Shown here piece by piece: positions 5,672 to 7,216 of a DNA stretch of 7,216 bases. Location: positions 1 to 7,216 of the forward strand of contig JACRCG010000118.1 in the NCBI GenBank assembly GCA_016219145.1. The letters run 5' to 3'. The notes beneath the pieces are model-generated. The model saw only the letters and a list, made by a program, of their open reading frames with translations, was not told where the DNA came from and ran no database searches. Source of the DNA: Deltaproteobacteria bacterium (GTDB lineage Bacteria > Desulfobacterota > Desulfuromonadia > Geobacterales > Pseudopelobacteraceae). A program made the translations under genes and the position numbers. Each line of letters starts with the position of its first letter. Positions within the stretch are counted from its first letter, which is position 1.

Positions 5672-5988
5672 AAGAGAAAAGTAACCGGCAGAAATAACAG
5701 CAGGATACTTGATGCAGTTCACGATACAGCCGCCGATCTTCACAAGCTTGGTTTCATTGATAAACGGACTATGGAGAATTACGACGCCCTCTGCATTCCG
5801 CCTATTCCTGATTACACTACAGATTTCTCCGGGAGCGCTACCACATCAGCCAGGCCGTGCTTGCCACCGTTCTGAATACCAGCTTGTCTACAGTACAAAA
5901 GTGGGAGATCGGTGAAAAACATCCTGGCGGCCCGTCGCTAAAGCTTCTGAATATCCTTGACCGTAAAGGGCTGTCAGCCATGACGTGA
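5672..5988 (+). pseudogene. Frameshifted HigA-type antitoxin remnant (HTH), no start codon
   Basis: Two frames together encode a HigA/NadS-like antitoxin. From 5672 one frame reads RNNSRILDAVHDTAADLHKL, then GFIDKRTMENYDALCIPPIP and DYTTD (to about 5824). From about 5824 the next frame reads FLRERYHISQAVLATVLNTS, then LSTVQKWEIGEKHPGGPSLK and LLNILDRKGLSAMT, ending at TGA 5986-5988. The first half matches the family's N-terminal helix region (AVHET...DLH...IDKxTMxxYDALC.PP.P.YT), the second its helix-turn-helix and ending (SQAVFA...STVQKWE.G.K.PSG.SLKLL...DRKGL). Compared with my memory of relatives, about three residues are missing at the joint, so a deletion of some ten bases would explain the shift. 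No ATG, GTG or TTG precedes the open part after the stop at 5669-5671, and no toxin gene is present. It points away from the intact TA pair. Classification is confident at family level. Confidence 0.75.
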
Positions 5989-6050
5989 TCGACTTGCCGC
6001 TGACAATCAAATCCCTGCGATAACAGACAGTAGAAAACTGAGAAATAAAC

Positions 6051-6088
6051 AAACAAGCAGTTAGCCAAAAAGAGCTAACTGCTTGTTT
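6051..6088. terminator. Bidirectional Rho-independent terminator after selC
   Basis: Arms AAACAAGCAGTTAGC (6051-6065) and GCTAACTGCTTGTTT (6074-6088) form a perfect 15-bp stem with an eight-base loop. On the minus strand the stem is followed by GTTTATTTCT, ending the selC transcript seven bases past its CCA. On the plus strand it runs into a five-T tract (6086-6090), so it also stops transcription arriving from the antitoxin remnant. Its position and symmetry make it the clearest terminator in the window. Confidence 0.85.
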
Positions 6089-6094
6089 TTATTC

Positions 6095-6192
6095 TGGCGG
6101 AGGCACATGGGAATCGAACCCACCGGGGAGATTTCTCATCCCCCCCACCGGTTTTGAAGACCGGGCGGCCCACCAGCGACCGACGTACCTCC
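6095..6192 (-). tRNA. selC: tRNA-Sec (anticodon TCA), CCA encoded
   Basis: The selenocysteine tRNA, which SerRS charges with serine, SelA converts and SelB delivers to UGA codons. On the minus strand: acceptor 5' strand GGAGGTAC (6192-6185) pairs over eight bases, including one G-U, with GTGCCTCC (6106-6099). The eight-base acceptor is a hallmark of tRNA-Sec. The anticodon stem CCGGT/ACCGG encloses the loop CTTCAAA with TCA at 6157-6155. The long extra arm (GGGGGGAT pairing with ATCTCCCC, eight bases) and the T arm GTGGG-TTCGATT-CCCAT follow. The discriminator is G (6098) and CCA is encoded at 6097-6095. Length is 98 nt, normal for bacterial SelC. A terminator follows seven bases later. The promoter upstream is not clear; a weak TATTGA-N16-TAGTAC can be read there. 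Presence implies that the genome makes selenoproteins. Confidence 0.96.
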
Positions 6193-6246
6193 ATTTGAAA
6201 CAGTTTGTACTATGCTGTTACAATTTCCTCAATATTTTTCATCTGA

Positions 6247-6279
6247 CCGGATGGAACCGCAACAACCAAAAACATCCGG
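6247..6279 (-). repeat. Inverted repeat CCGGATG...CATCCGG downstream of the channel gene
   Basis: CCGGATG (6247-6253) and CATCCGG (6273-6279) are complementary across 19 bases, starting three bases after the channel gene's stop codon. The spacer is long and no U-tract follows on the minus strand, so it is at best a weak terminator. It lies between the channel gene and selC. Confidence 0.3.
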
Positions 6280-6281
6280 CA

Positions 6282-7216
6282 TTATAACCCGAAAAAAAGT
6301 TTAAGACGAGCCAGATAACCTTCCTGACCAAGCGCAGCGGCAACTGCACCGCCCTCAACCGTCTGGCTGGCTTTGGTTCTTTGCTCACGCTCGGCCAGGA
6401 TACTGCTCAGTTTTTCAAGAACCAGCGGATTGGAAACAAAGATCGGCTCCAGCAGTTGCTTGGTAACCTCCGCCAGCCAGACCTCGCTGGAAGCCCGGAC
6501 AGTCGCGCTGCGCGGCACCCCGGTCAAAAGCGACATCTCGCCGAAAAACGAATCCTCGTGGATACTGCCGACAACGGCTTCATCAACAGATACTTCGAGA
6601 GTACCTTTCAGCACGATAAAGAGTGAGCTGCCGTCATCACCTTCGCGCACCACTACCTCGCCCGGGCCGAAAACCTCAACCGGGGCAAGCTCCGCAAGTG
6701 AAGAAATAGTCGCGTCGTCAAGCACGGCAAACAGTTCGGACTGGCGCAACTCAAGGGCAATATGCTCCCGGGAGAAAATGAAGGGCTTCTTTGCTTCAGC
6801 GGTAATAATCTGACGATGCGGGAAGGGGAAACTGTAGCCGGCACGATTGACAGCGTACCAGACCTGACTGTAGATGGAGTCCTGAACATGAATCCTGTCG
6901 GCCGGATTATTTATGTAAAACCTGAGCTGGTAGGTTATGCCGCTGTCGTTAAGCGACATCAGCCGCACCATCGGTTCAGGCGCCGCCAACACCTCCGGTT
7001 CATCGTGCAGCACCTTCAACAACTGCAGTCTGGCTGTTTCAGGCGGCATGTCGTACCCCAGCATGACATCCACCTGGACAACCGGTTTGTTGTCGGATTC
7101 ACTATTACCATGAAAAGTTACCACATTCTGCATGATGACACTGTTGGGTACCATAATCAGGTGATTTTCTGTCGTTCTGAGGGTCGTGTAGCGGAAGCCG
7201 ACGTTCACAATCTCGC
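6282..7216 (-). CDS. MscS-family channel with C-terminal cyclic-nucleotide-binding domain (5' end outside window)
   Basis: The C-terminal part of an inner-membrane channel of the MscS superfamily fused to a cyclic-nucleotide-binding domain, the architecture called bacterial CNG (bCNG) channels. The frame remains open to the window edge, and the GTG at 7208 is internal, so the transmembrane part lies outside. Numbering from that GTG: the MscS beta domain reads FRYTTLRTTENHLIMVPNSV (5-24), the alpha/beta domain runs to about 135, and the cyclic-nucleotide-binding domain spans about 155-275. The phosphate-binding cassette is FGEMSLLTGVPRSATV (222-237), with the ligand-contacting FGE and R233 present, so nucleotide binding is plausible. 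A short tail ending in RLKLFFGL follows. Family knowledge suggests gating by cAMP or cGMP rather than by tension. selC lies 89 bases downstream. Domain calls are confident; the ligand is inferred. Confidence 0.9.
   Translation of the reverse strand, partial: EIVNVGFRYTTLRTTENHLIMVPNSVIMQNVVTFHGNSESDNKPVVQVDVMLGYDMPPETARLQLLKVLHDEPEVLAAPEPMVRLMSLNDSGITYQLRFYINNPADRIHVQDSIYSQVWYAVNRAGYSFPFPHRQIITAEAKKPFIFSREHIALELRQSELFAVLDDATISSLAELAPVEVFGPGEVVVREGDDGSSLFIVLKGTLEVSVDEAVVGSIHEDSFFGEMSLLTGVPRSATVRASSEVWLAEVTKQLLEPIFVSNPLVLEKLSSILAEREQRTKASQTVEGGAVAAALGQEGYLARLKLFFGL

Noticed and set aside
5636..5743. Longer N-terminus for the Gp49-type toxin
   Set aside because: The added residues are the antisense of the antitoxin remnant and its leader, and the ATG at 5635 has its own Shine-Dalgarno and fits the family start.
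5709..5915. Open frame of 68 codons on the + strand
   Set aside because: It is out of frame with both halves of the antitoxin remnant, and its product resembles nothing.
6373..6813. Open frame of 146 codons on the + strand
   Set aside because: It is antisense to the cyclic-nucleotide-binding domain of the channel gene, with low-complexity Ser/Thr content typical of shadow frames.

Overview
The window looks like a chromosomal segment of a Geobacter-like deltaproteobacterium (Desulfuromonadales/Geobacterales). This rests on the type of glucose-6-phosphate isomerase C-terminus, the Tim44-domain protein, the HrpB helicase, the bacterial CNG-type MscS channel, a selenocysteine tRNA and the moderate GC content. 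The genus is inferred from family resemblance and was not tested by a search.

Layout, left to right. Positions 1-429 (+) carry the 3' end of pgi, cut by the window edge. Positions 471-1070 (+) carry a DUF433 antitoxin-type gene, a small frameshifted remnant of a HigB toxin C-terminus, and an intact HigA-type antitoxin, so this is a toxin-antitoxin (TA) locus with no intact toxin. Positions 1071-1214 hold nothing I can recognise. Positions 1215-3761 (-) are hrpB and 3834-4796 (-) an exported Tim44-domain protein, with a strong hairpin between them and a candidate sigma70 promoter upstream of the Tim44 gene. Positions 4933-5635 (-) are a complete RelE/Gp49-type toxin and HTH antitoxin pair, toxin first, with the two genes overlapping by 17 nt. 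Positions 5672-5988 (+) hold a broken HigA-type antitoxin: its two halves lie in different reading frames and it has no usable start codon. Positions 6051-6088 are a bidirectional terminator hairpin. Positions 6095-6192 (-) are the selenocysteine tRNA gene selC with an encoded CCA. Positions 6282-7216 (-) are the C-terminal part of an MscS-family channel fused to a cyclic-nucleotide-binding domain, cut by the right edge.

Housekeeping genes (pgi, hrpB, the Tim44 gene, selC, the channel) are interrupted by two short accessory patches, both made of TA modules in different states of decay. One patch, next to selC, has an intact pair beside a dead antitoxin. The other, next to pgi, keeps two antitoxin-type genes and only a scrap of a toxin. 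I see no integrase, transposase or CRISPR array. The most informative signals beyond plain annotation are the two hidden gene remnants (705-762 and 5672-5988) and the selC gene with its accessory flank.
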